A stretch of 64,000 nucleotides of DNA from Pseudobdellovibrio sp. GTDB taxonomy: Bacteria; Bdellovibrionota; Bdellovibrionia; Bdellovibrionales; Bdellovibrionaceae. The stretch spans positions 1-64,000 of the forward strand of contig JAMPXC010000003.1 of NCBI GenBank assembly GCA_023701385.1, read 5' to 3'. Below the pieces are notes generated by a model, which saw only the letters and a program-made list of their open reading frames with translations, had not been told where the DNA came from and searched no databases. Each line of letters begins with the position of its first letter. The first letter of the stretch is position 1. Below, one piece after another: positions 34,499 to 44,174 of this stretch. Both the position numbers and the translations under genes were made by a program.

Positions 34499-35239
34499 GT
34501 GGATTTAAAAGGTAAAAATATTTTTATCACTGGCGGAAGCCGTGGTATCGGAGCCGGTATCGCAAAAAAATGTGCTGAGTTAGGTGCGCGTGTTGCATTT
34601 ACTTATTCAAGCGCAGAGGCTCAAGCCCAAGCGGTTTTGGCATCATTACCAGGCCAAGGCCACTTAACTTTTAAAATGAATGTAACTTCAAAAGAAGAAG
34701 TTGATTCTGTTTGTGGAAGAGTGATTGAGGCCTTCGGTGAAGTTCACGGCGTTGTTAACAACGCCGGTATCACAAAAGATCAATTGATCCTTCGTATGAA
34801 AGATGAAGACTTTGACGCTGTTTTAAAGGCGAATCTTTACGGTCCATATTATGTCAGTAAAGCGTTTGCAAAAAACTTGTTAAGAACTAAAAACGCATCT
34901 GTTGTAAATATCTCATCTGTGATTGGCTCTAGCGGTAATGCTGGCCAAGCTAACTACGCAGCGTCTAAAGCCGGTATCGAAGGTTTTACTCGTTCATTAG
35001 CACTTGAATTAGGCTCTAGAAACGTCCGTTTTAACGCTGTAGCACCGGGCTATATCAAATCAGATATGACAGATGCTTTAGGAGAAGATCAGCTTAAGTT
35101 TTTCTCTGAGAAAATTCCATTAGGCAGAGCTGGTGAAGCTCATGAAGTGGCGCAAACAGTTGCTTTCTTATTAAGCGATGCTTCTTCATACATCACGGGT
35201 CAAACCATTCACGTAAATGGTGGACTTTATTTAAACTAG
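34499..35239 (+). CDS. fabG: 3-oxoacyl-ACP reductase
   Basis: The 246-residue SDR enzyme has [12 protein letters not shown] (NADP binding), NNAGIT, and the catalytic Ser/Tyr/Lys in [22 protein letters not shown]. It starts with GTG behind CAGGAG. It reduces the beta-keto group during chain elongation. Confidence 0.95.
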   Translation: MDLKGKNIFITGGSRGIGAGIAKKCAELGARVAFTYSSAEAQAQAVLASLPGQGHLTFKMNVTSKEEVDSVCGRVIEAFGEVHGVVNNAGITKDQLILRMKDEDFDAVLKANLYGPYYVSKAFAKNLLRTKNASVVNISSVIGSSGNAGQANYAASKAGIEGFTRSLALELGSRNVRFNAVAPGYIKSDMTDALGEDQLKFFSEKIPLGRAGEAHEVAQTVAFLLSDASSYITGQTIHVNGGLYLN

Positions 35240-35311
35240 AATTTAGATTTAATTTTTAAATTTAATATAATTTAAAACGACTGAAAAAAAGAACTACAAG
35301 GAGATTCCCAC

Positions 35312-35548
35312 ATGTCAGTACAAGCTAAAGTAAAAGATATCATCGTTGACCAATTAGGCGTTGATCCAGAGAAAGTAAAACTTGAATCAAAATTCATTGA
35401 AGACTTAGGCGCTGACAGCTTAGATATCGTTGAATTAGTTATGGCAATGGAAGAAGAATTCGACATCGAAATTCCAGACGAAGATGCTGAAAAATTAAAA
35501 ACAGTTAACGACGTTCAAAGCTACCTAGTTTCTAAAGGTAAAGCTTAG
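35312..35548 (+). CDS. acpP: Acyl carrier protein
   Basis: The 78-residue acidic protein has the [18 protein letters not shown] motif, whose Ser carries phosphopantetheine. AAGGAGA site; fabF begins seven bases after the stop. Confidence 0.97.
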   Translation: MSVQAKVKDIIVDQLGVDPEKVKLESKFIEDLGADSLDIVELVMAMEEEFDIEIPDEDAEKLKTVNDVQSYLVSKGKA

Positions 35549-35555
35549 TCTTAAT

Positions 35556-36824
35556 ATGTCTATTTCTTTCACTCGCAAAGGCGGACAGCAAAGAGTTGTA
35601 GTAACAGGCATGGGAGTTGTCTCCCCGCTTGGTAATTCACTAACTGACACTTGGAATAACGCTTTAAACGGCGTTTCAGGTATCGCTAACATCACAAAGT
35701 TTGATGCTAGTAAATTTGATGTTCGTTTTGCCGGTGAAGTAAAAAACTTTAATCCAGATACGTACGTTGATAAAAAAGAGCAAAAGAAGATGGATACTTT
35801 TATCCAGTACGCGATTGCTTGTGCAAAAATGGCGTTTGATCAATCTGGATTAGTTGTATCTGATGAAATGGCTCCACGAGTTGGCGCCATTATCGGATCT
35901 GGTATGGGTGGTCTTCCGGTTATCGAAGAACAACATACAAAAGTTATGGAGCGCGGTCCTTCGCGTGTGTCTCCATTCTTTATCCCTGCAGCCATTACAA
36001 ATTTAGCGGCTGGCTGGGTAACTATGAATCACAACCTAAAAGGTCCAAGCTACAGTTTAGCGTCTGCTTGTGCTTCTGGGGTGCATTCATTAGGCGAAGC
36101 TTACAATTACATTCGCTTTGGAATGGCCGATGCCATGGTTGCTGGGGGAACTGAATCTACAGTTTGTCCGCTGGCAATCGCTGGTTTTGGCAACATGCGA
36201 GCCTTATCGACTCGTAATGATGATCCAACTAAAGCCTCTCGTCCGTGGGATAAAGACCGTGATGGTTTTGTTCTTGGCGAAGGTTGTGCGATTTTCGTTG
36301 TTGAATCTTTAGAATCAGCCATGAAACGTAATGCGAATATTCTTTGCGAAATCACAGGTTACGGCGCAAGCTCAGATGCCTACCACATCACTTCACCAGA
36401 TCCTAACGGCTCAGGTTTTGTTTTAGCGATGAATAACGCTTTAAATGACGCTGGCATTGCAAAAGATAAAGTAAATTATATTAACGCTCACGGAACATCG
36501 ACTCCGATGGGTGATCCAATTGAATCTAACGCAGTAAAAACTGTTCTTGGCGAACATGCTAAAAAAGTTTGGGTTTCTTCAACGAAATCTATGACTGGCC
36601 ACTTATTAGGGGCTGCAGGCGCTTTGGAATCTGCTTTATGTATTCAGTCTATCGTTTCACAAACAGTTGCTCCTACGATCAATTTAGAGAACGTAAGCCC
36701 TGATTGTGACCTTGATTATGTTCCAAACACGGCGCGCAAAGGAGTTATTAATCACGTGATGAATAATTCTTTTGGATTCGGTGGGACAAACAGCTGTTTA
36801 GTTTTCTCAAAATTCGAAAAATAA
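35556..36824 (+). CDS. fabF: Beta-ketoacyl-ACP synthase II
   Basis: The 422-residue enzyme has catalytic Cys in SACASGVHSLG and the two histidines in INAHGTSTPMGD and TGHLLGAAGALE. It elongates acyl-ACP. A final NNSFGFGGTNS motif is typical of KAS I/II. Confidence 0.96.
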   Translation: MSISFTRKGGQQRVVVTGMGVVSPLGNSLTDTWNNALNGVSGIANITKFDASKFDVRFAGEVKNFNPDTYVDKKEQKKMDTFIQYAIACAKMAFDQSGLVVSDEMAPRVGAIIGSGMGGLPVIEEQHTKVMERGPSRVSPFFIPAAITNLAAGWVTMNHNLKGPSYSLASACASGVHSLGEAYNYIRFGMADAMVAGGTESTVCPLAIAGFGNMRALSTRNDDPTKASRPWDKDRDGFVLGEGCAIFVVESLESAMKRNANILCEITGYGASSDAYHITSPDPNGSGFVLAMNNALNDAGIAKDKVNYINAHGTSTPMGDPIESNAVKTVLGEHAKKVWVSSTKSMTGHLLGAAGALESALCIQSIVSQTVAPTINLENVSPDCDLDYVPNTARKGVINHVMNNSFGFGGTNSCLVFSKFEK

Positions 36825-36826
36825 CG

Positions 36827-36840
36827 TACCGTATACGGTA
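36827..36840. promoter_or_regulatory. 14-bp palindrome at the rpiB start codon
   Basis: TACCGTATACGGTA is a perfect palindrome whose last base is the A of the rpiB ATG. It occupies the place of a Shine-Dalgarno sequence, and none is seen. A regulatory role is possible but unproven. Confidence 0.35.
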
Positions 36841-37289
36841 TGAAGAAGATTTTAATTGCTGGCGACCACGCTGCGGTCGACCTAAAAGCGGCTATTGTTA
36901 CAAATTTAAAAGCACAAGGTTTTACAGTTGAAGACTTCGGTCCATTCACGACTGAGTCTGTAGACTTTCCTGATTTCGCCAACAAGGTCTGCGAAAAGTT
37001 AAAACCTGAAGATCCTGATACTGTGGGTATTTTGGTTTGCGGTTCTGGCCAAGGTATGGCTATGCGTGCGAATAAGTTCAAACACATCCGCGCAGCTTTG
37101 GTTTATTCAGATGAAATCGCCAAACTTGCCAAAGAACATAACAATGCTAACGTAATTTGCATGGGCTCAAGATTTGCGACTACTGAACAAGCTAACAAAT
37201 GGATCAAAATCTTTATGGATGCGAAATTCAGCGAAGGCCGTCACACCGCGCGTGTTGCAAAAATCGGTGAAAATCCGTCATACTGCTAA
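36840..37289 (+). CDS. rpiB: Ribose-5-phosphate isomerase B
   Basis: The 149-residue RpiB/LacB-type isomerase begins with the KILIAGDHAAVDLK motif. It has the VCGSGQGMAMRANK loop with the active-site Cys, and the NNANVICMGSRF segment. It interconverts ribose-5-P and ribulose-5-P. It starts 15 bases after fabF, without a visible ribosome site, and is followed by glyA. Confidence 0.94.
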   Translation: MKKILIAGDHAAVDLKAAIVTNLKAQGFTVEDFGPFTTESVDFPDFANKVCEKLKPEDPDTVGILVCGSGQGMAMRANKFKHIRAALVYSDEIAKLAKEHNNANVICMGSRFATTEQANKWIKIFMDAKFSEGRHTARVAKIGENPSYC

Positions 37290-37329
37290 TACAGCAACGC
37301 GCTAACGAAAAAACCGAGGTCACATCATA

Positions 37330-38586
37330 ATGAGCACAAATGTTTTTCCTAATTTTAATGATTCAGAAGTTTTTAACTTAATCGAACAAGAATCAACTCG
37401 CCAAAAATTTGGTTTAGAGATGATTGCTTCTGAAAACTATACCTCGCCGCAAGTTATGAAAGCGCAAGGTTCAATTCTTACTAACAAATACGCTGAAGGC
37501 TACCCTGGTAAACGCTATTACGGCGGCTGCCAATTCGTTGATGGTGTTGAATCTATCGCGATCGAACGCGCTAAAAAACTTTTCAACGTTAAATTTGCCA
37601 ACGTACAACCACACGCGGGCTCACAAGCGAACATGGCTGTGTATTTAGCGGCTTGTAAAGCTGGTGATACAATCTTAGGTATGGATTTATCTCATGGCGG
37701 CCATTTAACTCACGGATCGCCGGTTAACTTTTCGGGTTTATTATTTAAAGCCGCTAGCTACAAACTTGATCCAACAACTGGATTAATTAACTACGATACA
37801 ATCAGAAACACCGCTCGCGAAGTAAAACCAAGAATGATTATCGCAGGTTATTCGGCTTATTCTCGTCATTTAGATTTTGCTAAATTTCGTGAAATCGCGA
37901 GTGAAGTTGGCGCTGATTTAATGGTGGATATGGCTCACTTTGCGGGTCTTGTGGCTTCTGGCCATCACCAGTCTCCTTCGGAGTATGCAGATTTTATCAC
38001 TTCAACAACACACAAAACATTACGTGGTCCGCGCGGTGGTATTATTTTAACTAACAACGAAGAAAAGGCTAAAGCTTTAAATTCAAGAATCTTTCCTGGT
38101 ATTCAAGGTGGACCTCTTGAGCATATTATCGCAGCCAAAGCTGTAGCTTTCGGTGAAGCTCTTCAACCAGAGTTTAAAACATACATTGATCAGGTTTTAA
38201 AAAACGCTAAAGTTCTAGCTGAAGAAATGAAATCTCAAGACTTTAACTTAGTTACAGGTGGAACTGATAACCACTTAATCTTAGTCGATTTAAAACAATC
38301 ACAAGTGGCTGACACTGTGACTGGAAAAATCGCCGAAAGCATTTTAGATCATGCAGGCATTACTGTGAATAAAAATACAGTACCAAACGAAACTCGTTCT
38401 CCTTTTGTAACAAGTGGTATCCGCATCGGAACGCCGGCTCTTACAACTCGTGGAATGAAAGAAAAAGAAATGAAAGTCATTGCTAACTGGATTTCTCAAG
38501 TTTTAAAAAATCCAGAAAACACAGATTTGCACCAAAGAATACACAACGAAGTGAAAGAGCTATGCAAAAATTTTCCAATTTACTAA
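37330..38586 (+). CDS. glyA: Serine hydroxymethyltransferase
   Basis: The 418-residue PLP enzyme has [22 protein letters not shown] and the Schiff-base Lys in [14 protein letters not shown]. It makes glycine and methylene-THF from serine. The 3' end overlaps the start of the M23 peptidase gene by 25 bp. Confidence 0.97.
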   Translation: MSTNVFPNFNDSEVFNLIEQESTRQKFGLEMIASENYTSPQVMKAQGSILTNKYAEGYPGKRYYGGCQFVDGVESIAIERAKKLFNVKFANVQPHAGSQANMAVYLAACKAGDTILGMDLSHGGHLTHGSPVNFSGLLFKAASYKLDPTTGLINYDTIRNTAREVKPRMIIAGYSAYSRHLDFAKFREIASEVGADLMVDMAHFAGLVASGHHQSPSEYADFITSTTHKTLRGPRGGIILTNNEEKAKALNSRIFPGIQGGPLEHIIAAKAVAFGEALQPEFKTYIDQVLKNAKVLAEEMKSQDFNLVTGGTDNHLILVDLKQSQVADTVTGKIAESILDHAGITVNKNTVPNETRSPFVTSGIRIGTPALTTRGMKEKEMKVIANWISQVLKNPENTDLHQRIHNEVKELCKNFPIY

Positions 38587-39176
38587 TTTTACCGCTTTTA
38601 TTAACAACATTACTTTTTGAATCAGGCTGCGTGAGTCATCAGACGGCCCCATCAACTAATCACGAAAATGGCGATGAAGTAAAAGTTGAAATTGATAAAG
38701 GTACAAACTCGTTCAAAAAAAGCAGACCATCGCGTATGAAAGAAAAACCTTTTTTTGACTGGCCAGTGGTTGAAGCGCGTATGTCGCGTGGCTTTTTACC
38801 TAAAGTGACGCGCAAGCGTAAGCGTCCACATAAAGGGATTGATTTAGCCGCCCAACGTGGAACAGCTGTTATGGCTTCACACGATGGTATGGTGATTTAT
38901 ACGGGTAAAGAGTTTAAAGGTTACGGCAAAATGCTGATGATTGAAAAAGATGGCTGGGCCACGTTGTATGGCCACTTAGATAAAATTATCGTTTACGAAG
39001 GTCAAAAAGTAAAACAAGGTGATGTGGTAGGTGCTCTAGGCAACACGGGAAGATCATCAGGGCCGCACTTACATTTTGAAATCAGAAAAGCTGACGGACC
39101 AATTGATCCCCTACCGTATTTACCTGCCGGCGAAGCTCTTACAAATGACGTAGATAACGGAGCTGAGGAGTACTAG
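38562..39176 (+). CDS. M23 (LytM-type) peptidase, probable lipoprotein
   Basis: The 204-residue protein has a signal peptide with a lipobox-like ESGC (Glu at -3 is unusual). The LytM/M23 domain has all zinc ligands visible: PHKGIDLA (His, Asp), LYGHL and GPHLHFE. It may cut or activate cutting of peptidoglycan in self or prey wall. It overlaps glyA by 25 bp and so depends on that transcript. Confidence 0.88.
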   Translation: MQKFSNLLILPLLLTTLLFESGCVSHQTAPSTNHENGDEVKVEIDKGTNSFKKSRPSRMKEKPFFDWPVVEARMSRGFLPKVTRKRKRPHKGIDLAAQRGTAVMASHDGMVIYTGKEFKGYGKMLMIEKDGWATLYGHLDKIIVYEGQKVKQGDVVGALGNTGRSSGPHLHFEIRKADGPIDPLPYLPAGEALTNDVDNGAEEY

Positions 39177-39188
39177 TTACTTCTCGCT

Positions 39189-39500
39189 CTAATCAATTTC
39201 TTCAAGATTTAAAATATCTTTACAGATCTGCATTTGGCGATCGATCTCTCGTAAAGCATTACGAAGCTTTAAGCGTTCACGATCGTCCAAATCGGCCTCC
39301 ATAGCTTGCTTTACAAAGTTATGCTTCTTAAGCCACTGGCCGTAGCGGCCAGCATAGGTTTCAGGAATACCGACCCTTAAGGCTGCACCTCTAGCGCTTC
39401 CGTCTTCCATGAATTCAGAGATAAATTTTAATGTTTCTAAAGTTAAAAGATGCTTGTGGGCTTTAAGCTTCGATGAAAATCCCATTTGTCTGATACGCAT
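39189..39500 (-). CDS. Small DNA-binding protein resembling phage terminase small subunit N-domain
   Basis: The 103-residue protein has LTLETLKFISEFMEDGSARGAALRVGI, similar to the HTH-like first part of terminase small subunits, then a Leu/Arg/Glu-rich helical tail. No large subunit or other phage gene is near. Its start lies only 18 bases after a strong terminator stem on the minus strand, so it needs its own promoter. Confidence 0.6.
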   Translation of the reverse strand: MRIRQMGFSSKLKAHKHLLTLETLKFISEFMEDGSARGAALRVGIPETYAGRYGQWLKKHNFVKQAMEADLDDRERLKLRNALREIDRQMQICKDILNLEEID

Positions 39501-39517
39501 AGATATATCAGAAACGC

Positions 39518-39545
39518 AAAAAGCCGGTTTTTCAACCGGCTTTTT
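39518..39545. terminator. Rho-independent terminator
   Basis: AAAAAGCCGGTT (39518-39529), loop TTTC, then AACCGGCTTTTT (39534-39545). It is a perfect 12-bp stem with A and T runs, able to work both ways. It ends the outer-membrane barrel gene on the minus strand. Confidence 0.9.
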
Positions 39546-39570
39546 GTTAATTGTAGTACTAAAACTAAAA

Positions 39571-40626
39571 TTATAAAGAAATAGCTGTTACGAAAGCGTA
39601 GTAGATATTTTCTTTGTTGTATAATTTTTGGCTTTTTGCAGCTACGCCACCAGATTTTAATGGAGTCGTGACGCTAACTTCTGGATTTAAGTTTAATTTA
39701 CCACCGAAGAAGCTGAATGAAGCACCAGCCGCTGATAAGTAAGAATCACTTGTAGAAGTTAGGTTACCAGTAGTCATTTTGTGGTCAAAACCTACGTTAG
39801 CGTATAATTGAGTAGCATCAGAAACATTGTAGTATACGTATCCGTAGTGGATTAAGCGAGAAGTCGCTTCGAAAGTTGATTCTTTACCGCTAGCTGTCGT
39901 GTAAGTCTCTTTAGAACCTAAAGTTTGACGTGGATTCATGTAGTAAGAAACAGACCATTTTGGATTTAATGTCCAAGCGATTTCAGCATCAGCACGTAGG
40001 ATACCAGCAAAACCATCTAAGTCTGCACCGAAGTTTGTTTCTTCAGCTGTATGACCTGGCATATAGTACCATAATACTGGAGCGATATCTTCAGAACCTA
40101 AGATACCTTTCGCTTTAGTAGAGATTGTCGCTACTGTGAAAGATTGGTTGATGTCTGAAGTTTCAAATTCTTTTTCAGATTTTGGATCATAATCGTAAGT
40201 GTAGTATTGACGTAAACCAACTTTTTCAGTGCCAGTGATTTTGTAAGAAGCGCCGATGTAGTTGATTGTTTCAAGAACTGAATTACCTAAATCTTTACCA
40301 GCTTGGTAAGAAGCATCGATTTCATTAAGTAATGTTACGCCCCATTTTTTAGCTGGAGCTTGAGCTGCAGGAGCTGCTGCTGTTGATGTAGCTGCTGCTG
40401 GAGCTACTTGAGCTGCAGGAGCTGTTGTAGCTGGAGCTACTTGAGCGCTATCTTTTTTCTCTTCTTTTTTAGCTGCTGCTTTTTTCTTAGCTTTTTTTAC
40501 TGCTTTTGTTGCAGTAGCTTCAGTAGGAGCCGCTGTAGTTGTTGTTGTTGTCGTTGTCGTTGTTTCTGAAGCCGCAGTAGCTACAGATGCGCATAATAAT
40601 AATGCCGCGATGATATTTAGTTTCAC
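39571..40626 (-). CDS. Outer-membrane beta-barrel protein with Thr/Ala/Pro/Lys-rich N-terminal linker
   Basis: The 351-residue protein has a signal peptide (to about residue 19), then a run of ten threonines and an Ala/Pro/Lys-rich linker to about residue 95. Aromatic-rich alternating strands follow (YIGASYKI, KVGLRQYYTYDY, KWSVSYYMNP, GYVYYNVSDATQLYANVGF) with end AFVTAISL, typical of a barrel. The start is GTG behind AAGGGGG. The linker suggests the N-terminus spans the periplasm or binds peptidoglycan. Confidence 0.82.
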   Translation of the reverse strand: MKLNIIAALLLCASVATAASETTTTTTTTTTAAPTEATATKAVKKAKKKAAAKKEEKKDSAQVAPATTAPAAQVAPAAATSTAAAPAAQAPAKKWGVTLLNEIDASYQAGKDLGNSVLETINYIGASYKITGTEKVGLRQYYTYDYDPKSEKEFETSDINQSFTVATISTKAKGILGSEDIAPVLWYYMPGHTAEETNFGADLDGFAGILRADAEIAWTLNPKWSVSYYMNPRQTLGSKETYTTASGKESTFEATSRLIHYGYVYYNVSDATQLYANVGFDHKMTTGNLTSTSDSYLSAAGASFSFFGGKLNLNPEVSVTTPLKSGGVAAKSQKLYNKENIYYAFVTAISL

Positions 40627-40762
40627 TTAATTCCCCCTTAAGTATTGTTTGCTAAACTTTAAAAAACCTAGCCTTTTGAACAGGTTTCATCGCAAACATA
40701 GTGCCATTAATTGGAGTCAATTCAACCCTAATTTAGTGTAAAAACCTTAAATTGTGCTTAGT

Positions 40763-41410
40763 TTATAAACTTTTCACGAATGTTTTCTTAATTAGACCCA
40801 ATAAAAATGGGGCCAAAGAAAGCCCAACGATGGCCATAACTAATACCGTGAAGTTCTTCTGAACAAAGGGAATTTGGCCAAAAAGATAGCCCGCGGTTGT
40901 AAAAATAGAAACCCAGGCCACAGAGCCTAATAAAGACATCCTAAAGAACATCTTATAAGACATTCTAGTAAGCCCCGCTACGAAGGGAGCAAAAGTTCTG
41001 ATAATTGGGAAAAAGCGAGCCAAAGACACAGCCCATAGTCCCTTCTTATTATAGAATTCCTCAGTGGCTTTAAGGTATTTGGGTGAAAACATAAAGCTTA
41101 ACTTATGCTTAGTTTCAAAAGCTTTACGCCCAAACCTAAGACCTACATAATAGTTCAAACTATCCCCGATCAGCGAAGCACAAATTAACAGGGGAATTAA
41201 AAGTTCAATGCGTAAATCGACAGGATTAATCGCGCACAAAGCCCCGGCAGCGAATAATAAAGAATCGCCCGGTAAAAACGGCATAATCACTAAGCCCGTT
41301 TCAGCAAAGATAATCAAAAAAAGCACCAGGTAAACACCTGGGCCGTACATTTGAAGCCAAAGATTTAGAGTTTGATCAAGATGCAAAATGGAATGGATTA
41401 GTTCAGCCAT
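40763..41410 (-). CDS. DedA family membrane protein
   Basis: The 215-residue protein has multiple membrane helices and family motifs ETGLVIMPFLPGDSLLF, SLNYYVGLRFGRKAF and RFFPIIRTFAPFVAG. DedA proteins act as phospholipid flippases or support envelope homeostasis. Stands alone. Confidence 0.92.
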   Translation of the reverse strand: MAELIHSILHLDQTLNLWLQMYGPGVYLVLFLIIFAETGLVIMPFLPGDSLLFAAGALCAINPVDLRIELLIPLLICASLIGDSLNYYVGLRFGRKAFETKHKLSFMFSPKYLKATEEFYNKKGLWAVSLARFFPIIRTFAPFVAGLTRMSYKMFFRMSLLGSVAWVSIFTTAGYLFGQIPFVQKNFTVLVMAIVGLSLAPFLLGLIKKTFVKSL

Positions 41411-41445
41411 TCCACAAGCTTATAGATTTATTTTAAATTCGACAA

Positions 41446-42012
41446 TTAATTTGAAGGTTGTAAATCAGCGTGTTGCGCTAAAACCTCATCAACATTTCTA
41501 TACATTGTAGCTACACGGTAATTTCTTTGTTCAGAGTAGAAAAAATCATCATTTGCAAAAGAAATCGCCGCCATCTGATGATAAGCATAGCCATTTTTTA
41601 CGACAGTGATTAATAAAACATACTTTTCACAACCTTCGCCAATACAACGAGCACGAATGTCTAATTTAGTACCTTGAGTTGGATCATCATAAACACCGTA
41701 TGTGTCTTGATTTAAAGAGTGAGTTGTATCAATCGGAATATAGTTTACTGCGCGGCTGATGATTTCAGAAGTCACTGTGTTTGTGCCGTTGCCGTTATCT
41801 TGCGGAGTACTTACTGAGTTTAATGAGTAACTGATATTATCTTGTGTATCAGCTTGTTGAATCGACTGATTTGTGATTTGTGGGTTCATCACTTGTTGAC
41901 TTGTTTTTGCGCCGCGAATTTTAGATTGTTTCTTAGCGCAAGACAGACCCGAAAAAGCTAATGCAGCCATCGCTAATACTAAGATCATTTTTTTAGATTT
42001 TAAGTTTTTCAT
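41446..42012 (-). CDS. Lipoprotein of unknown function
   Basis: The 188-residue lipoprotein has lipobox GLSC (about residue 25), a Gln/Asn/Ser-rich linker, then a compact domain with two cysteines (RARCIGEGCEKY). A ribosome site AGCGAGG precedes the ATG. A TGAGACA...TGTCTCA repeat lies 65-105 bases upstream. Confidence 0.75.
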   Translation of the reverse strand: MKNLKSKKMILVLAMAALAFSGLSCAKKQSKIRGAKTSQQVMNPQITNQSIQQADTQDNISYSLNSVSTPQDNGNGTNTVTSEIISRAVNYIPIDTTHSLNQDTYGVYDDPTQGTKLDIRARCIGEGCEKYVLLITVVKNGYAYHQMAAISFANDDFFYSEQRNYRVATMYRNVDEVLAQHADLQPSN

Positions 42013-42076
42013 AAAAACCTCGCTTTTTCTTTTTAAACTTAGAGTTCAACAAAGGTGCCAGATTTCTCTCTTAAAA

Positions 42077-42117
42077 TGAGACAGTTTCTGTATCACGCTG
42101 AGGCTTTTTCTGTCTCA
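42077..42117. repeat. TGAGACA...TGTCTCA inverted repeat
   Basis: Seven-base perfect arms at 42077-42083 and 42111-42117 lie between the divergent lipoprotein and patatin genes. Read on the minus strand, GTCTCATTTTA matches the sequence at 601-611 before the Cys-rich operon. Confidence 0.4.
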
Positions 42118-42217
42118 CAGTGAGAGCGGTGACAACCACCGCTTTACGGGTCCGAAGTCTAGTCAATAAAACGCGCTACTGACAAAGGGCTTAGGAACTT
42201 GCGACACTATATTTAGT

Positions 42218-43372
42218 ATGAATAAGAACACAGCTTTAGTTTTATCTGGCGGCGGTGCCAGAGGTGCCTACCAAGTCGGAGTTTTACAAGGACTCTCTGA
42301 AATTTTAAAAAAAGAAAAAATCGAGCCGCCCTTTCGCATTTTATCTGGCACAAGTGCCGGGGCGATTAATACAGCAAAGTTAGCATCAACAAACGGTGAT
42401 TTTCATACGGCTGTAAATGAACTTGTTCAGCTTTGGTCGAAAATTAAAACCGATCAGGTTTTTAAAGCGGATATTATTTCTTTAAACACTTTGGGATTAG
42501 GTGCACTTTTAGGCGGAAAACAAAAAAAATTTAATTCTATCTTGGACACGGAGCCTCTTAAAAATTTAATCGATAAAAACTGTGATTTTAAAAACGTTCA
42601 AAACAATCTTGAAAAAGGTTTGTTTGATAGCGTAATCATCACAGCGAATAACTATTCTCGTAATAGCGCCGTAAGCTTTATTCAGACAGCGTCTCGTGTA
42701 AACGAAAAGCTTTTAAAATGGAAAGAATTAAGAAGAAAAGCCGTTCACGCCCAGCTTCAGTCAGAACATATTTTAGCTTCGTCAGCGATTCCGATGTTGT
42801 TTCCCCCGATTCAAATTACCGGTGAACCTTATGGTGACGGTTGTGTTCGCAATAACACCCCTTGTAGCCCTTCTATCCGTATGGGAGCTAACAAGCTCCT
42901 TGTGATCGGCGTAAGATCAGCCAATAGCACTGGTGGAGCTCCGCTAAAAGAAGATTCAAGAGCTATTCACGAAGCTTCGATGGTTAGAATTTTAAATACT
43001 TTGTTAAACGCTGTAATGCTTGATTCTGTTGAGCAAGATGTTCATCGCATTCAAAGATTAAATGCGCTTTATGATGAAGCAACTACTCACAATATGCACT
43101 TCAAAGCCACTTCACTTAAAAAACTACCGGCAATTTGTATTTCTCCAAGCCAAGATATCGGAGAATTAGCGCGCACTAAAGCCCATCACGTGCCACGTAT
43201 TTTACGCATGACAATCAGTGCATTTGGTGAATTAGATGAAGCCAGCGAAATTTTAAGTTACCTTTTATTTGATAGCGATTTTTGCAAAAGTTTAATTGAT
43301 ATGGGTCACAAAGACTGCTTGAACCAGAAAAAAGAAATTCTTAATTTTTTAAACGAGGAAGCTTATGACTAA
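42218..43372 (+). CDS. Patatin-like phospholipase
   Basis: The 384-residue protein has the patatin oxyanion motif GGGARGAYQVG, the nucleophile in SGTSAGAIN (GxSxG) and the catalytic Asp in YGDGCVRNNTP. There is no signal peptide. It is expected to hydrolyse acyl lipids, either own or prey. It overlaps the GYF_2-PilZ gene by eight bases, so the two are co-translated. Confidence 0.9.
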   Translation: MNKNTALVLSGGGARGAYQVGVLQGLSEILKKEKIEPPFRILSGTSAGAINTAKLASTNGDFHTAVNELVQLWSKIKTDQVFKADIISLNTLGLGALLGGKQKKFNSILDTEPLKNLIDKNCDFKNVQNNLEKGLFDSVIITANNYSRNSAVSFIQTASRVNEKLLKWKELRRKAVHAQLQSEHILASSAIPMLFPPIQITGEPYGDGCVRNNTPCSPSIRMGANKLLVIGVRSANSTGGAPLKEDSRAIHEASMVRILNTLLNAVMLDSVEQDVHRIQRLNALYDEATTHNMHFKATSLKKLPAICISPSQDIGELARTKAHHVPRILRMTISAFGELDEASEILSYLLFDSDFCKSLIDMGHKDCLNQKKEILNFLNEEAYD

Positions 43373-44174
43373 ATGGTTTGTAAATTCAAATAACTACATC
43401 AGAGGTCCTTTTTCAACTGAAGAAGTTAAAGAACAAATGGCTGGGTTTAGCGATCAAATGCACACGACTTTTTTATGGTCACGCGGCCATGCTGAGTGGA
43501 TCAGAGCTGACAAATGGAACCCAGAAGCCAACATACAGCAATTTCAACCGACTATGACTCAGTCGATGGCTGAAGAAAAAACATTCACGCCACAGGCGAA
43601 AAATATTTTTGAAAAGCCAACAAACCGTGCTTCAAAAGCTGAGGTGATTGAAGACATCAAATCTTCAATGGTTGAAAAATTCCGTGTTCAGTATGACTTT
43701 GTTGATAAAGGCGAAATGACTAAAGAAGAATTAATCGCTTTTACGGCGAAACAAGAAGACGTTTCAAAAATTTCGATCTTTGATAAAAAAGACCGCGAAT
43801 GGAAAGAAATCTATTCAATGCCAGATATCGTTCAACGCCTTGGCATTTCGCGCAGAGAAAATCAACGCGTGCCGATCTTAGCGCAATTTTCAGGTACCCA
43901 CTTAGGAACGAACGAACGATTTAATGGCCGAGTTATTACCATCAGCGAAGGTGGCATCGGCATTACGGATAATTTCGATTTAAAGTTGGGGGAAACTATT
44001 CAGGGTCAACTAACAAGCCCCCATTTTTACTCTCCCGTGAATATGACAGCTGAAGTAACTTACTCAGGCCTTGATGGTTATGTAGGTTTAAAATTCGTGA
44101 ATATGAATGATGAAACAAAAGCTTTAGTGATGGATTATATTAAACGCTTTGGAAAAGATAGCGAAGAGCAATAA
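43365..44174 (+). CDS. GYF_2-PilZ domain protein
   Basis: The 269-residue protein has an N-terminal GYF_2 domain (WFVNSNNYIRGPFSTEEV, then TTFLWSRGHAEW). A helical linker and a C-terminal PilZ domain (RRENQRVPILAQF, TISEGGIGI, DGYVGLKFVNM) follow. It is a predicted c-di-GMP receptor. Its coupling to the patatin suggests control of that lipase. It overlaps the convergent MnmC-like gene by 35 bp. Confidence 0.85.
   Translation: MTKWFVNSNNYIRGPFSTEEVKEQMAGFSDQMHTTFLWSRGHAEWIRADKWNPEANIQQFQPTMTQSMAEEKTFTPQAKNIFEKPTNRASKAEVIEDIKSSMVEKFRVQYDFVDKGEMTKEELIAFTAKQEDVSKISIFDKKDREWKEIYSMPDIVQRLGISRRENQRVPILAQFSGTHLGTNERFNGRVITISEGGIGITDNFDLKLGETIQGQLTSPHFYSPVNMTAEVTYSGLDGYVGLKFVNMNDETKALVMDYIKRFGKDSEEQ

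Noticed and set aside
40480-40570. Trinucleotide repeat coding for ten threonines in the barrel gene, considered as phase variation
   Set aside because: Changes in whole codons cannot shift the frame, and codons vary between ACA and ACG.
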